NCBI GenBank assembly: GCA_900472175.1
Contig: UCHD01000001.1
Coordinates: forward strand, 372,001-436,000
Reading direction: 5' to 3'
From: Hyphomicrobiales bacterium
Lineage (GTDB): Bacteria > Pseudomonadota > Alphaproteobacteria > Rhizobiales > Rhizobiaceae
DNA: 64,000 nucleotides
A program made the translations under genes and the position numbers. Positions 26,185 to 35,294 of the stretch are shown here, piece by piece. The notes beneath the pieces were generated by a model. The model saw only the letters and a program-made list of their open reading frames with translations. It was not told the origin of the DNA and made no database searches. Numbering within the stretch: the stretch's first letter is position 1; the number at the start of each line of letters is the position of its first letter.

Positions 26185-27708
26185 TCATTCCCCTCGCGGA
26201 AAGCGTTTGGATTCTTCGAGATTGTCGAGATTCATGTGGTTGCGCATGTAGCGCTCGGATGCCTTTTGCAGCGGCTGATGATCCCATGGGTAATAGGCGC
26301 CGTTGCGCAGCGCCTCGTAGACCACCCAGCGGCGCGCCTGGCTTTCGCGCACGGCGGAATCGAAGGCTTCCATGTCCCAGCGGCTGTCACGCATCGCCTG
26401 GAAAGCGCGCAGCGTCGGCGCATGGGCGGCAACCGTTGCAAGATTATTGAGTTCCAGCGGGTCGGCGTCGAGATCGTAGAGCTGATCCGGATCGAGCGCG
26501 CAGTGAACGTACTTCCACTTGCCTTCGCGGATGCCGACCAGCGGCGCATAGGAGCCTTCGGCGGCATATTCCATCAGCACCGGTGCGATGCGTTCCGAGC
26601 CGTTGATAACCGGCACGAGGCTTTCGCCGTCGGTCCAGGGCATGATCTCGTCCATGGAAATCCCGGCGAGATCGCAGAGTGTCGGGGTGAGGTCGAGGTT
26701 GGAGGTCGGCGCCAGATGCAGGCCGGGCGTGATGCCGGGACCCGCCACCATCAGCGGCACACGCGCCGAGCCCTCGAAGAAGTTCATCTTGAACCAGAGA
26801 CCGCGCTCGCCGAGCATGTCGCCATGATCCGAGCAGAACAGGATCAGCGTGTCATCAAGCATGCGGGTGCGGGTCAGCGTATCGACGAGTTCGCCGACTT
26901 TTTCGTCGAGATAGGAAATATTGGCGAAATAGGCTTGGCGCGAGCGGCGGACGTTCTCCTCGGTGACGGAGAAATTCTGATAGTCGCAGGCATGGATCAG
27001 CCGCTGCGAATGCGGGTCCTGTTCGGCAAGCGGAATATCGCCCACCTCCGGCAGAAGCTGATCGCAGTCGTTGTAGAGATCCCAGAACTTGCGGCGCGCC
27101 ACATACGGGTCGTGCGGATGGGTAAACGAGACGGTGAGCGCCCAGGGGCGGCGGGCATCGTCGCCATGCTCGCGGCTGAGGTGATAAAGCTTCTGGTTGG
27201 CCAGAAACGCCACCTCGTCGTCATATTCCATCTGGTTGGTGATTTCGGCGACGCCGGCACCGGTGACGGAGCCGAGATTGTGATACCACCAGTCGATCCG
27301 CTCGCCCGGCTTGCGGTAATCCGGGGTCCAGCCGAAATCTGCGGGGTAGATATCGGTCGTCAGCCGCTCTTCAAAACCATGTAACTGGTCCGGGCCGACG
27401 AAATGCATCTTGCCCGACAGCGCCGTATAGTAACCGGCGCGACGCAGGTGGTGCGCATAGGTCGGGATCGACGAGACATATTCGGCGGCATTGTCATAGA
27501 CCTGCGTGCGGCTCGGCAGCTGTCCGGCCATCAGCGAGGCGCGGGCAGGGGCGCAGAGCGGCGAAGAGGTATAATTGTTACGGAAGCGCGCCGAGCGCTT
27601 GGCCAGCGCCTTCATATGCGGTGCATGCAGGAAGTCCGCCGGGCCATCGGGAAAGAACTTTCCGTTCAGCTGGTCGACCATGATGATGAGAATGTTCGGC
27701 CGGGTCAT
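26185..27708 (-). CDS. betC: choline-sulfatase
   Basis: A 507-residue type I sulfatase releasing choline from choline-O-sulfate. The formylglycine motif is [15 protein letters not shown] (Cys52; C-x-P-x-R), and the metal site begins with [10 protein letters not shown] (Asp12) and continues at [13 protein letters not shown]. It is cytoplasmic, with no signal peptide, as expected for BetC. The C-terminal [19 protein letters not shown] region is typical of choline sulfatases. The start overlaps the betI stop (ATGA), so expression is tied to BetI. It gives the bet operon its rhizobial ICBA form and links it to sulfur supply. Confidence 0.95.
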   Translation of the reverse strand: MTRPNILIIMVDQLNGKFFPDGPADFLHAPHMKALAKRSARFRNNYTSSPLCAPARASLMAGQLPSRTQVYDNAAEYVSSIPTYAHHLRRAGYYTALSGKMHFVGPDQLHGFEERLTTDIYPADFGWTPDYRKPGERIDWWYHNLGSVTGAGVAEITNQMEYDDEVAFLANQKLYHLSREHGDDARRPWALTVSFTHPHDPYVARRKFWDLYNDCDQLLPEVGDIPLAEQDPHSQRLIHACDYQNFSVTEENVRRSRQAYFANISYLDEKVGELVDTLTRTRMLDDTLILFCSDHGDMLGERGLWFKMNFFEGSARVPLMVAGPGITPGLHLAPTSNLDLTPTLCDLAGISMDEIMPWTDGESLVPVINGSERIAPVLMEYAAEGSYAPLVGIREGKWKYVHCALDPDQLYDLDADPLELNNLATVAAHAPTLRAFQAMRDSRWDMEAFDSAVRESQARRWVVYEALRNGAYYPWDHQPLQKASERYMRNHMNLDNLEESKRFPRGE

Positions 27709-28307
27709 GCGGCATGTTCCTGTGGCTTGCGGGCAAGGAGATTGAGCGTGATGTAGTCGTCGGTCAGCGCGATCGAGGCGTCCGCCGTCACCGGCGAGGA
27801 GCCGAGCGCCCGGCGAATATAAAGCCCGTCGATCATTGCCGCGGTGCCCTCTGCGATACGCTGCGCATCATCTGCGACACAGAGCTGCTTCAGGTTGGCG
27901 ACGAGATTGGAATGCAGCCGGCGCGCATAGATCACCAAGAAGCGGCGCGTCTCTTCCGAGCGCTGCGCCTCGGAGTAGAAGGCCAGCCAGGCCGCGATGG
28001 TTTCCGGCGCGAATTGATCCGCCTGGAAGCTGACCCGCACGATCGCCGACAGTTTTTCGCGGGGCGTTGCGGCGGCCATGAGGGCCTTCACCGTATCGTC
28101 ACGCAACTGTTTCAGAAGGGAACGTACGGTCTCGACCAGCAACTGTTCCTTGCTGCCGAAATAATGGTGCGCCAGTGCTGCCGAAACCCCGGCCTGCCGC
28201 GCGATGTCGGACATGGTGACAGACAGCGTGCCCTGATCGCCGATCACATGCAGCGCCGCGTCCACAAGCGCCTTGCGGCGCACCGGTTCCATTCCGACCT
28301 TCGGCAT
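27705..28307 (-). CDS. betI: TetR-family choline-responsive repressor
   Basis: A 200-residue TetR regulator. The DNA-binding domain covers about residues 5-55, with the helix-turn-helix MSDIARQAGVSAALAHHYFGSKEQLL and the start MPKVGMEPVRRKALVDAAL typical of BetI. Two adjacent ATGs (28310 and 28307) are possible; the second has GGAG at better spacing. It heads betICBA, overlaps betC by four bases, and lies 31 bases from a perfect palindrome that is its likely operator. BetI represses until choline is present. Confidence 0.94.
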   Translation of the reverse strand: MPKVGMEPVRRKALVDAALHVIGDQGTLSVTMSDIARQAGVSAALAHHYFGSKEQLLVETVRSLLKQLRDDTVKALMAAATPREKLSAIVRVSFQADQFAPETIAAWLAFYSEAQRSEETRRFLVIYARRLHSNLVANLKQLCVADDAQRIAEGTAAMIDGLYIRRALGSSPVTADASIALTDDYITLNLLARKPQEHAA

Positions 28308-28337
28308 CATTGCTCCCCTGTTATCGGTAGTGTATTT

Positions 28338-28357
28338 TTGATTGATCCATCAATCAA
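28338..28357. promoter_or_regulatory. BetI operator palindrome
   Basis: A perfect 9-bp dyad ttgattgat-cc-atcaatcaa lies just upstream of betI. Its TTGATTG half-site matches the known style of BetI operators in enterobacteria and rhizobia. Its position fits autoregulation of betICBA and perhaps of the divergent EamA-like gene. Confidence 0.85.
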
Positions 28358-28461
28358 TAAAAAACGAAGGCCGTGGCCAAAGGATTTTCTTGCCATCGAA
28401 ACGAGCCTCGGCTTCAACTGGCAGTGGCTGCTGAACGCGGCAGAGCAAGAGGACCATGCCT

Positions 28462-28899
28462 ATGAAATATCTGTTTTCCTCCTGGCAGGCATGGGCACTT
28501 CTGTCCGCTGCGTTTGCGGCACTCACGGCGATCTTCGCCAAGATCGGTATCGAGAACGTCAATTCGGATTTTGCGACCTTCGTCCGTACGATCGTCATCC
28601 TGCTTGCGATCGGCCTGATGCTGTTCCTGACGGGCAACTGGCAGGCACCGGCGTCGGTATCGGGCAAGAGCTGGCTGTTTCTGGTCCTGTCGGGGCTGGC
28701 GACCGGCGCGTCCTGGCTTTGTTATTTCCGGGCGCTGAAAATGGGGAATGCGGCCCAGGTTGCGCCGGTCGACAAGCTGAGCGTCGTGCTCGTCGCCCTG
28801 TTCGCCGTGCTGTTTCTCGGCGAGCGGCTTTCTCCAGCCCATTGGCTTGGTGTCTGCATGGTCGGTGGCGGTGCGGTGTTGCTGGCGCTGAAAATCTAG
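28462..28899 (+). CDS. EamA/DMT-superfamily half-size membrane transporter
   Basis: A 145-residue protein with five predicted membrane helices and one EamA repeat. It starts MKYLFSSWQAWALLSAAFAALTAIFAKIGI and ends WLGVCMVGGGAVLLALKI, with the conserved APVDKLSVVLVALFAVLFLGERL segment. As a single-repeat member it would need to dimerise to form a transporter. The ATG at 28462 has GAGG at 9 bases; an ATG two codons upstream is only 3 bases from it. It is divergent from betI. The substrate is unknown. Confidence 0.88.
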   Translation: MKYLFSSWQAWALLSAAFAALTAIFAKIGIENVNSDFATFVRTIVILLAIGLMLFLTGNWQAPASVSGKSWLFLVLSGLATGASWLCYFRALKMGNAAQVAPVDKLSVVLVALFAVLFLGERLSPAHWLGVCMVGGGAVLLALKI

Positions 28900-28991
28900 A
28901 GGAGGTTAGCAACCGGGATATCACATGTTAAAATGTTGTTATTCTATCTTGGATTACATAACGTTCACATTGTTGAATTGAGGGTTGTATC

Positions 28992-29540
28992 ATGGTTCAG
29001 AATTCCGGCATTGCTCTCAGGTCGCCGCTCGGCGAAAAATGGGGCTGGTTTGTTGCGCTTGGCGTGGCGCTGATCATGGTTGGCGGTATCGCCTTCGGCA
29101 ATGTCATGGCAGCGACTGCGGCCTCGGTCTATTTTGTCGGCATGCTCATGTTGGTCGGTGGCATACTGCATCTGGCGCAGGCCTTCCGGGTCAAGAAATG
29201 GGAAAGTGTGTTCTACTGGATCCTCAGTGGTGCCTGCTACACCGTCGCCGGCGTCTTTGCCTTTCTCAATCCGATGCTTGCCTCTGCCGCCTTGACATTG
29301 CTGATGGCCGTTGCCCTGATCGTTGCCGGTGTCCTTCGAATATGGACGGCGTTCAAGCTGCGGCCGCTGGCAGGCTGGGGATGGATCGCTCTTGGCGGTC
29401 TTGTCACGTTGCTCGCGGGCCTGATCATCGCCGCCGGCTGGCCGGTCAATAGCCTCTGGATCCTCGGCCTGTTCCTGGCGATTGATCTGGTCATGCAGGG
29501 CCTCGCTCTTATTGCCTTCGGCGTGCTTGCCAAAGGGTAG
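28992..29540 (+). CDS. HdeD-family membrane protein (DUF308)
   Basis: A 182-residue protein with six regularly spaced hydrophobic helices in the pairwise pattern of HdeD/DUF308: GWFVALGVALIMVGGIAF, ASVYFVGMLMLVGGILHLAQAF, FYWILSGACYTVAGVFAF, ALTLLMAVALIVAGVLRIWTAF, WIALGGLVTLLAGLIIAAGWP and WILGLFLAIDLVMQGLALIAFG. GAGGG lies 8 bases before ATG 28992. HdeD is linked to acid resistance in enterobacteria; here the role is only inferred from family. Confidence 0.92.
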   Translation: MVQNSGIALRSPLGEKWGWFVALGVALIMVGGIAFGNVMAATAASVYFVGMLMLVGGILHLAQAFRVKKWESVFYWILSGACYTVAGVFAFLNPMLASAALTLLMAVALIVAGVLRIWTAFKLRPLAGWGWIALGGLVTLLAGLIIAAGWPVNSLWILGLFLAIDLVMQGLALIAFGVLAKG

Positions 29541-29693
29541 CGGCTGGTTTTCTGTTGGCAGGAAGGCAGTTGTGAGATGCTGCTAACTCCCGGCAGTCAT
29601 TGAACTTTCATGAAACTGTCATGTTGGGGAAACGGAAAATTCAGGCTTCCGGGACGATCCTCCGCGCGATCTGATATCGCCTCCGGAGTCCCC

Positions 29694-31496
29694 ATGTCCG
29701 CTGCCCCCGCCGAAATGCTGTCCCTGCGCCGTTTCGGTGACGACCAGATCGTCACGCTGGCCAAGCTTGCGATCGAAAATGCCTTCCAGCCGATCGCCGA
29801 GATCGCCACCGGTGCCGTGTTCGGCTATGAAACGCTGATGAGGGGGTTCGAGCGGCTGGGCTTCAAGTCGCCCATCGAGCTGCTCGACAAGGCAGAGGAG
29901 GCGGGGCAGCTTCTGGCGCTGGAACACATGATCAATACCCGCGCCTTTGCCGGCTTTGCCAGCCTGCCGGATTTTTCTGCACGGACCCTGTTCGTCAATT
30001 TCGATAGCCGGTTGATCGGCCACGAAGGCGATCTTGTCGAGCGGCTCGGCAAGCACCTGAAGCGATCGAACATTCCGCCATCGTCGATCTGTTTCGAACT
30101 GTCGGAACGGTTCGATAGCGGCAAGATGCCGGATTATTCCGGCTTGGTGAAACGCTTGCGGCTGGCGGGTTTCAAGCTGGCGATCGATGATTTCGGCGTT
30201 GGCTTCAACGGCCTGAAACTGCTCTGCGATCAGCCGGTCGACTATCTGAAGATCGACCGGCATTTCATCTCGGGCATCGAATCCAGTCCCCGCAAGCGCC
30301 ACATGGTCCGCCACACGGTCAACACTGCCCATGTGCTCGGCACACGGGTGATCGCCGAAGGCGTGGAGACCGAGGCCGAGTTCGCCACCTGCCGCGATCT
30401 GGGTTGCGATCTCGTCCAGGGCTATTTCGTTGCCCGCCCAACCGTACATTTTGCCGATCTGCAGCCGGCCTATCCGCATCTGGAACAGACCGCCGGCGCC
30501 CGGCGTCAGTCGAGCTCGCTCGATAGTATCCTCATTCGCAAACAGGTGGAGCAGGTGCCGGCGTTGCGTGAGAATGATGACCTGGATTCGGTGTTCGAGC
30601 TGTTCCGCCGCTCGCCACAGCGCAGCTTCTTTCCAGTGCTGAATGCCAATGGCGAGCCGCGCGGCGTGCTGCATGAATATCACGTCAAGGAGATGATCTA
30701 TCATCCCTTCGGCCGCGATCTGCTCAAGAACCATCTATACCAGCGCCATATCTCGCATTTCGTCAGCCCGGCGCCGATCGCCGACCTTGAGACGCCCGCC
30801 GACGAGATGCTGAAGATCTTTGCCGGCATGGACGGCAGTGATTGCGTGATCCTGACGGAGAACATGCGCTATGCCGGTATCCTGTCGGCGTCGTCGCTGT
30901 TGAAGATCATCAGCGAAAAGCAGCTGAAGACGGCGCAGGAGCAGAACCCCCTGACCGGTCTGCCGGGCAACCGCGCCATTCGCGATTATGTCCAGGGCAC
31001 CGTGCTCGATGCCGACGAGGCGCGCTATTTCTGCTACTGCGATTTCGACAGCTTCAAGCCGTTCAACGATCATTACGGCTTCCAGAAGGGCGATCTGGCG
31101 ATCTCGCTGTTCGCCGCCCTGATGCGCCGCCACTTCATTGGCGAGGAAAAGTTTTTGGGCCATGTCGGCGGCGACGATTTCTTCATCGGCGTCAGTGGCT
31201 GGACACGCGAAGAAGTGGCGACCGTTCTCTCCCGCGTTCTGTCGGAATTCCGCAGCGACGTCCGCCAGCTCTATTCGGCCGACCACCAGCAGGCAGGTTA
31301 CATGACCGGCCATGGACGCAGCGGCGAACCCACCATCTTTCCGCTGATGCGCTGCTCGGTCGCCGTGCTGATCCTGCCGGAAGGCTTTGTCTTTTCCGAC
31401 GCCCAGGCCGTCAGCGCCCGTATTGCCGAAATCAAGAGCCGGGCCAAGGAAAGCGATGACGGCCTGGTTTTCGATCTGTTCGGCGAGGCAGCCTGA
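29694..31496 (+). CDS. EAL-CBS-GGDEF c-di-GMP signalling protein
   Basis: A 600-residue protein of reversed order: an EAL phosphodiesterase domain (about 20-255) with ETLMR (Glu46), FELSER, LAIDDFGVGFNGL, DYLKIDRHF, VIAEGVE and QGYFVARP; then a CBS-like pair (about 275-400); then a GGDEF domain (about 420-585) with NPLTGLPGNRAI and GGDDF (about 491-495). The EAL residues needed for catalysis are largely present. The GGDEF signature has a conservative E-to-D change, so cyclase activity is uncertain. No membrane segment. The ATG at 29694 has GGAG 6 bases upstream. Confidence 0.93.
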   Translation: MSAAPAEMLSLRRFGDDQIVTLAKLAIENAFQPIAEIATGAVFGYETLMRGFERLGFKSPIELLDKAEEAGQLLALEHMINTRAFAGFASLPDFSARTLFVNFDSRLIGHEGDLVERLGKHLKRSNIPPSSICFELSERFDSGKMPDYSGLVKRLRLAGFKLAIDDFGVGFNGLKLLCDQPVDYLKIDRHFISGIESSPRKRHMVRHTVNTAHVLGTRVIAEGVETEAEFATCRDLGCDLVQGYFVARPTVHFADLQPAYPHLEQTAGARRQSSSLDSILIRKQVEQVPALRENDDLDSVFELFRRSPQRSFFPVLNANGEPRGVLHEYHVKEMIYHPFGRDLLKNHLYQRHISHFVSPAPIADLETPADEMLKIFAGMDGSDCVILTENMRYAGILSASSLLKIISEKQLKTAQEQNPLTGLPGNRAIRDYVQGTVLDADEARYFCYCDFDSFKPFNDHYGFQKGDLAISLFAALMRRHFIGEEKFLGHVGGDDFFIGVSGWTREEVATVLSRVLSEFRSDVRQLYSADHQQAGYMTGHGRSGEPTIFPLMRCSVAVLILPEGFVFSDAQAVSARIAEIKSRAKESDDGLVFDLFGEAA

Positions 31497-31522
31497 TCCT
31501 CTTTCCTTCATCATCTGAAAAC

Positions 31523-31562
31523 GAAAAAAAACGGGCTGAAACCCATGATGGGTTCCAGCCCG
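31523..31562 (-). terminator. Rho-independent terminator between convergent genes
   Basis: Stem gggctgaaaccca / tgggttccagccc (one A-C mismatch, 3-base loop). On the minus strand it is followed by eight Ts, so it ends the DUF1344 transcript; it may also act on the GGDEF gene. Confidence 0.85.
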
Positions 31563-31618
31563 CTTCTGCATGATCCCGAAGCGTCCAGCCGCGATCGGGT
31601 ACGCTCATGCGGACGGCG

Positions 31619-31879
31619 TCATTGCATCACGGGCGTCACGGCGGTTGCCTGATGCTTCTTGCCCATCGTCTCATAGGCGATCGTCACCTTTTCCCCGACC
31701 TTGAGGCCCGGATTCTTGAAGGAGGCCGGCAGCATGTATTTGGTGCCGTTCTTCAAGGTCACGGTCATCGCCTTCATGTCATAGGCGCGGATGGTTCCGG
31801 TCGTGGTGCTGGCGGCAAAAGCGGCGGAGGAAAGGGAAATGGCGGAAAGGATCGTCAACGAGGTCAGAAGAGCACGCAT
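31619..31879 (-). CDS. DUF1344 small exported protein
   Basis: An 86-residue protein with a Sec signal peptide ([22 protein letters not shown], cleavage after AFA) and a compact beta domain, [27 protein letters not shown]...[13 protein letters not shown], typical of DUF1344 in rhizobia. The ATG at 31879 with AGGA 8 bases upstream is preferred over one nine codons earlier. It probably works in the periplasm; function is unknown. Confidence 0.88.
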   Translation of the reverse strand: MRALLTSLTILSAISLSSAAFAASTTTGTIRAYDMKAMTVTLKNGTKYMLPASFKNPGLKVGEKVTIAYETMGKKHQATAVTPVMQ

Positions 31880-32210
31880 GGTGTCGTCCTTGTTTGGTCC
31901 CTGCATTGGGCTTTGGCTCCCGCATCGGGACCGGGCGTCGAAAAACCGTCCGGAGACCGTCGCGTCGCGGTCCGGGAACCGCCGGCGGCTCCCGGTTTCG
32001 ATTGTTAGGCTATGCCCGGATTCTGGCGGTTACAAATTAAAGAAACTTAATGTTTGCAAAATCCGGCTGACGCAATTTTGCCGCAAAGCGGCAGCGTTCG
32101 GCGTTCTTGCCCGAGTCGCTGGTGGCGATGGTTGCGGATGCAAAACAACGGCTTTGCCGTTTTCGCCCGGCGCGCTAGATAATCCGTCAGCATCCACCAA
32201 GGAGAACACC
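31880..32210. other. divergent promoter region
   Basis: About 330 bases between the divergent DUF1344 and quinone oxidoreductase genes. No gene is supported; a plus-strand frame through it is open only because it extends upstream from the oxidoreductase without a ribosome site. Contains an A+T-rich patch (aaattaaagaaacttaatg, about 32034). Confidence 0.4.
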
Positions 32211-33209
32211 GTGACCCTGCCGAGCGAAATGACCTATGTCGATCTTCCGTCCCCCGGTGGCCCGGAAAAGATGGTTCTGGCCCGCGGTCCGTTGCCGGAT
32301 CTGAAGCCCGGCGACATCCTGATCCGTGTCGAAGCGGCAGGGGTCAATCGACCGGATGTGCTGCAGCGGCTCGGACATTATCCGCCGCCGCCGGGCGCAA
32401 GCCCGATCCTGGGGCTGGAAGTGGCCGGTGAAGTGGTGGCCATGGGCGAGGGCGCCGAAGGCTTCATCGTCGGCGACAAGGTCTGCGGTCTTGCCAATGG
32501 CGGCGGTTATGCCGAGTTCTGCGCCCTTCCGGCAACGCAGGCGATGCCCTGGCCGAAAGGCTACGATGCGGCGCGCGCGGCAGCCCTTCCGGAAACCTTC
32601 TTCACTGTCTGGGCCAATGTCTTCCAGATGGCCGATCTGGTCGAAGGCGAAAAGATCCTCATTCACGGCGGCTCCAGCGGCATCGGCACCACCGCCATCC
32701 AGCTTGCCCGCGCCTTCGGTGCCGAAGTATTCGTCACCGCCGGCAGCAAGGACAAATGCGACGCCTGCGTTTCGCTGGGTGCCAAGCGGGCGATCAATTA
32801 CCGCGAGGAGGACTTCAAGGCGGTGATCCTCGAGGAAACCGGCGGCCTGGGCGTCGATGTCATCCTCGACATGGTCGGCGCTCCCTATTTCGATCGCAAC
32901 ATCGGCTCTCTTGCCAAGGATGGACGCCTGTCGATCATCGCCTTTCTCGGCGGTGCCACGGTTGAAAAGGCCAATATCGCTGCCATTCTCGGCAAGCGCC
33001 TGCATATCATGGGCTCGGCCATGCGGCCACGCACGGCGGTCGAGAAGGAATCGATCCGCGATGATCTGGAGGACAATGTCTGGCCACTTCTGGAAGACGG
33101 CGATATCGCGCCGGTGATGCACGCCATCGTGCCGTTCACCAAGGTCGCCGAGGCGCACCGGCTGATGGAAGCGGGCGATCATATCGGCAAGATCGTCATG
33201 GCCTTCTAA
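32211..33209 (+). CDS. NAD(P)H quinone oxidoreductase, PIG3-like zinc-free MDR family
   Basis: A 332-residue medium-chain dehydrogenase/reductase of the quinone oxidoreductase type. Early motif [36 protein letters not shown] is characteristic of PIG3/TP53I3-like enzymes. The NADPH-binding motif is [20 protein letters not shown]. The zinc ligands of alcohol dehydrogenases are absent. The start is GTG at 32211 with AAGGAG 6 bases upstream; the longer open frame upstream has no such site. Likely a one- or two-electron quinone or enone reductase. Confidence 0.92.
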   Translation: MTLPSEMTYVDLPSPGGPEKMVLARGPLPDLKPGDILIRVEAAGVNRPDVLQRLGHYPPPPGASPILGLEVAGEVVAMGEGAEGFIVGDKVCGLANGGGYAEFCALPATQAMPWPKGYDAARAAALPETFFTVWANVFQMADLVEGEKILIHGGSSGIGTTAIQLARAFGAEVFVTAGSKDKCDACVSLGAKRAINYREEDFKAVILEETGGLGVDVILDMVGAPYFDRNIGSLAKDGRLSIIAFLGGATVEKANIAAILGKRLHIMGSAMRPRTAVEKESIRDDLEDNVWPLLEDGDIAPVMHAIVPFTKVAEAHRLMEAGDHIGKIVMAF

Positions 33210-33293
33210 AGTCTGATCCAGACGGCTCTTGCAATCGGCAAGAATCGGACTACCTTTACTTCATCATCAATTGAACGAAAGGAAGGTGATCCA

Positions 33294-33368
33294 GTGTCTA
33301 ATGAGATTTCAAACCTCGTAATGGGCATGGGAGTTGCAGTGATCGGAACGAGGCAGCCCTCGATCTGA
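33294..33368 (+). CDS. possible 24-residue small protein
   Basis: GTG start with AGGAAGG 7 bases upstream, reading MSNEISNLVMGMGVAVIGTR then QPSI and TGA. A short hydrophobic core (LVMGMGVAVIG) suggests membrane association. A hairpin follows the stop at once. Too short for family assignment. Confidence 0.4.
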   Translation: MSNEISNLVMGMGVAVIGTRQPSI

Positions 33369-33438
33369 ACCCGCCTTCCTGCGGGTCGTGTCTCAAAGAA
33401 GATACGGTCCGGGCCTCTTACCTGGCCAAAACTCATGG

Positions 33439-33469
33439 AGGGCCGCTGTGAAGCGGCCCTTTTTGTTTG
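33439..33469 (+). terminator. Rho-independent terminator
   Basis: A 9-bp perfect stem agggccgct/agcggccct with loop gtga, followed by tttttgttt on the plus strand. It ends the small unit at 33272 and/or the oxidoreductase transcript, just before the convergent DUF3750 gene stop. Confidence 0.9.
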
Positions 33470-33473
33470 TCTT

Positions 33474-34211
33474 CTAAACCCCGAACCGCCCCAGCGCCGG
33501 TATCTTCACGGCCGGACGCATCACGTCGATGCCCGCCACCAGCCCCATGAAATGCACCTCAAGCCCGCTGCGCAGACCGGCTGAAACGCCGAGCAGCCCA
33601 TAAAGCGTCGCGTGCATGTCCATCCCGTCGGCATCGATCAAAAACAGCTTGCCCTCCGGCAGATAATCGCGGCCGACTGCATCGGGCGGCAGAACCGCGC
33701 CGAGTTCAGGCACTGAGCGCAGCACATGCGCGACGAACGTGTTGGAGTTCGGCCCCGGCCAGATCCGGTAGGCGCCCGGCGTCGCATAGGGATAGGACTG
33801 GATTGCCTGCTCGACCTTGGCAATAAGCTGCGTGGCTTCGTCGCCCCTGACGCTTGTCACCAGGTTCGGCGCGTTCGAATACCAGCGGGCATCGGCCGGA
33901 TAGCCGTTGCGGCGGATCGGCGAGCCCCAGCCGACCTTGTCGTAACGATTATACGTCGTGTCGCCGCGTCCCTTGGTGACGATCCAGGAATGGCTGGCAA
34001 CTGCCCCCTTCATGCCGCCGGTGGTGGCGGAAAAGATATAGATCGCTGCTTCCGGATCGTCCTGCGGTTTCGGCAGGATATGGGCCGAGGTCCAGTCCGC
34101 CTTTCGCCAGTTTTGCGGCCTGTCCTTGACATACCACCAGCCTGCGGAGGCAAGCGCCGGCAGCAGATAGACGAACAGGATGGCAAGAAACAGCTTGCGG
34201 AAAAATTTCAT
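33474..34211 (-). CDS. DUF3750 family protein, membrane-anchored or exported
   Basis: A 245-residue protein with an N-terminal hydrophobic segment (FLAILFVYLLPALASAGWW) that is a signal anchor or signal peptide, so it acts outside the cytoplasm. The main part carries SATTGGMKGAVASHSWIVTK, a GAYRIWPGPNSNTFVAHVLR block and ATLYGLLGVSAGLRSGLEVHFMGLVAGID, all matching DUF3750. His and Asn/Cys-like positions recall NlpC/LRAT-like folds, but this is speculative. The ATG at 34211 was chosen because it starts the hydrophobic segment; the longer frame overlaps the asparaginase gene antisense. Confidence 0.85.
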   Translation of the reverse strand: MKFFRKLFLAILFVYLLPALASAGWWYVKDRPQNWRKADWTSAHILPKPQDDPEAAIYIFSATTGGMKGAVASHSWIVTKGRGDTTYNRYDKVGWGSPIRRNGYPADARWYSNAPNLVTSVRGDEATQLIAKVEQAIQSYPYATPGAYRIWPGPNSNTFVAHVLRSVPELGAVLPPDAVGRDYLPEGKLFLIDADGMDMHATLYGLLGVSAGLRSGLEVHFMGLVAGIDVMRPAVKIPALGRFGV

Positions 34212-34286
34212 GGGTCCGTCCGGGTTTTGCGTTGCTCTGTCTTGGTCTAAAGACAGGGCAGATGTTGGATTTTTGAGGGCACAACC

Positions 34287-35291
34287 ATGTCGAACCCGGT
34301 TCTTGTTGAAGTCACGCGCGGTAATCTGGTCGAAAGCCGCCATCGCGGCATGGTCATCGTTGTTGATGGTGATGGCAAGACCGTGTTTTCGCTTGGTGAA
34401 ACCGACACCGGTGTCTTTCCGCGTTCGGCCTGCAAGGCCATGCAGGCACTGCCTTTGATGGAAACCGGGGCCGCTGACGCCTATGGCTTCGACAAGCGGG
34501 CCTTGGCGCTTTCCTGCTCCTCGCATAATGGCGAGCCGGAACATGTGGCGTTGGCTGCTGAAATGCTGGCGGCTGCGGGCAGGGACGTCTCGACGCTCGA
34601 ATGCGGCGCCCACTGGTCGTCCAATCAGGACACCATCATCAGACAGGCCCGCGCGCTGGAACAGCCTTCGGCGCTGCACAACAATTGCTCCGGCAAACAC
34701 GCCGGCTTCATCTGTGCCTGCTGCCATAGCGGCGAGGAACCCACCGGCTACGTCACCTATGATCATCCCCTGCAGCGCGAAATCCGCGGCGTCATGGAAA
34801 GCCTGACGGGCGCGGTCCTTGCCCACGACAATTGCGGCACCGATGGCTGCTCGATCCCGACCTACGCCGTGCCCTTGAAGGGCCTTGCCCATGGCTTTGC
34901 CAAAATGGCAACGGGCACTGGCCTTGAACCGCTGCGCGCCAAGGCCTCAAAGCGCCTGATCGAAGCCTGCATGGCTGAACCCTTCTATGTCGCGGGCAGC
35001 AAGCGCGCCTGCACAAGACTGATGCAGACGGCACCCGGTCGCATCTTCGCCAAGACCGGTGCCGAAGGCGTGTTCTGCGCCGCCATCCCGGAAAAGGGCA
35101 TCGCCATTGCGCTGAAATGCGAGGATGGCACCACCCGCGCCGCCGAAGCCATGGTCGCCGCCACGCTCGCCCGCTTCTTCACCGGTGAACCGGAATTGCA
35201 CCAGAGCCTGATGGGGCAGGCCAACCATGCAATGAAAAACTGGAACGGCATCCATGTCGGCGATGTCAGGGTGACCGGCGCCTTTGCCTGA
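34287..35291 (+). CDS. L-asparaginase, class 3 (Rhizobium etli type)
   Basis: A 334-residue asparaginase II family protein hydrolysing asparagine to aspartate and ammonia. Residues known to be important in the R. etli enzyme are all visible with a one-residue offset: Ser47-x-x-Lys50 (FPRSACK), Ser79 (CSSHNGEPEH), Cys134/Lys137 (NNCSGKHAGF) and Cys188 (DGCSIPT). There is no signal peptide, so it is cytoplasmic. GAGG lies 8 bases before ATG 34287. It is divergent from DUF3750 and convergent with the DeoR regulator. Confidence 0.94.
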   Translation: MSNPVLVEVTRGNLVESRHRGMVIVVDGDGKTVFSLGETDTGVFPRSACKAMQALPLMETGAADAYGFDKRALALSCSSHNGEPEHVALAAEMLAAAGRDVSTLECGAHWSSNQDTIIRQARALEQPSALHNNCSGKHAGFICACCHSGEEPTGYVTYDHPLQREIRGVMESLTGAVLAHDNCGTDGCSIPTYAVPLKGLAHGFAKMATGTGLEPLRAKASKRLIEACMAEPFYVAGSKRACTRLMQTAPGRIFAKTGAEGVFCAAIPEKGIAIALKCEDGTTRAAEAMVAATLARFFTGEPELHQSLMGQANHAMKNWNGIHVGDVRVTGAFA

Positions 35292-35294
35292 TCC

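Larger units (their letters stand above)
33272..33469 (+). ncRNA. candidate small RNA or mRNA of a 24-residue peptide
   Basis: A short transcript unit can be read between the oxidoreductase and the DUF3750 gene. It has AGGAAGG followed by a GTG at 33294, a 24-codon frame, a hairpin directly after its stop (acccgc-cttcct-gcgggt, 33369-33386), a further structured stretch (ggtccgggcc...ctggcc), and a strong terminator at 33439-33469. It could be an independent small RNA, a dual-function RNA, or the 3' end of the oxidoreductase transcript. No named RNA family was identified. Confidence 0.45.

Noticed and set aside
24777-26450. 557-codon plus-strand open frame across betB
   Set aside because: It is antisense to betB, which has full family motifs. 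The frame is Arg/His/Gly-rich with no domain or ribosome site, a by-product of high G+C.
26104-27384. 426-codon plus-strand frame across betC
   Set aside because: Antisense to a clear sulfatase; no recognisable domain.
31791-32210. N-terminal extension of the quinone oxidoreductase
   Set aside because: Family homology and a strong AAGGAG site begin at GTG 32211; the extension overlaps the divergent DUF1344 gene.
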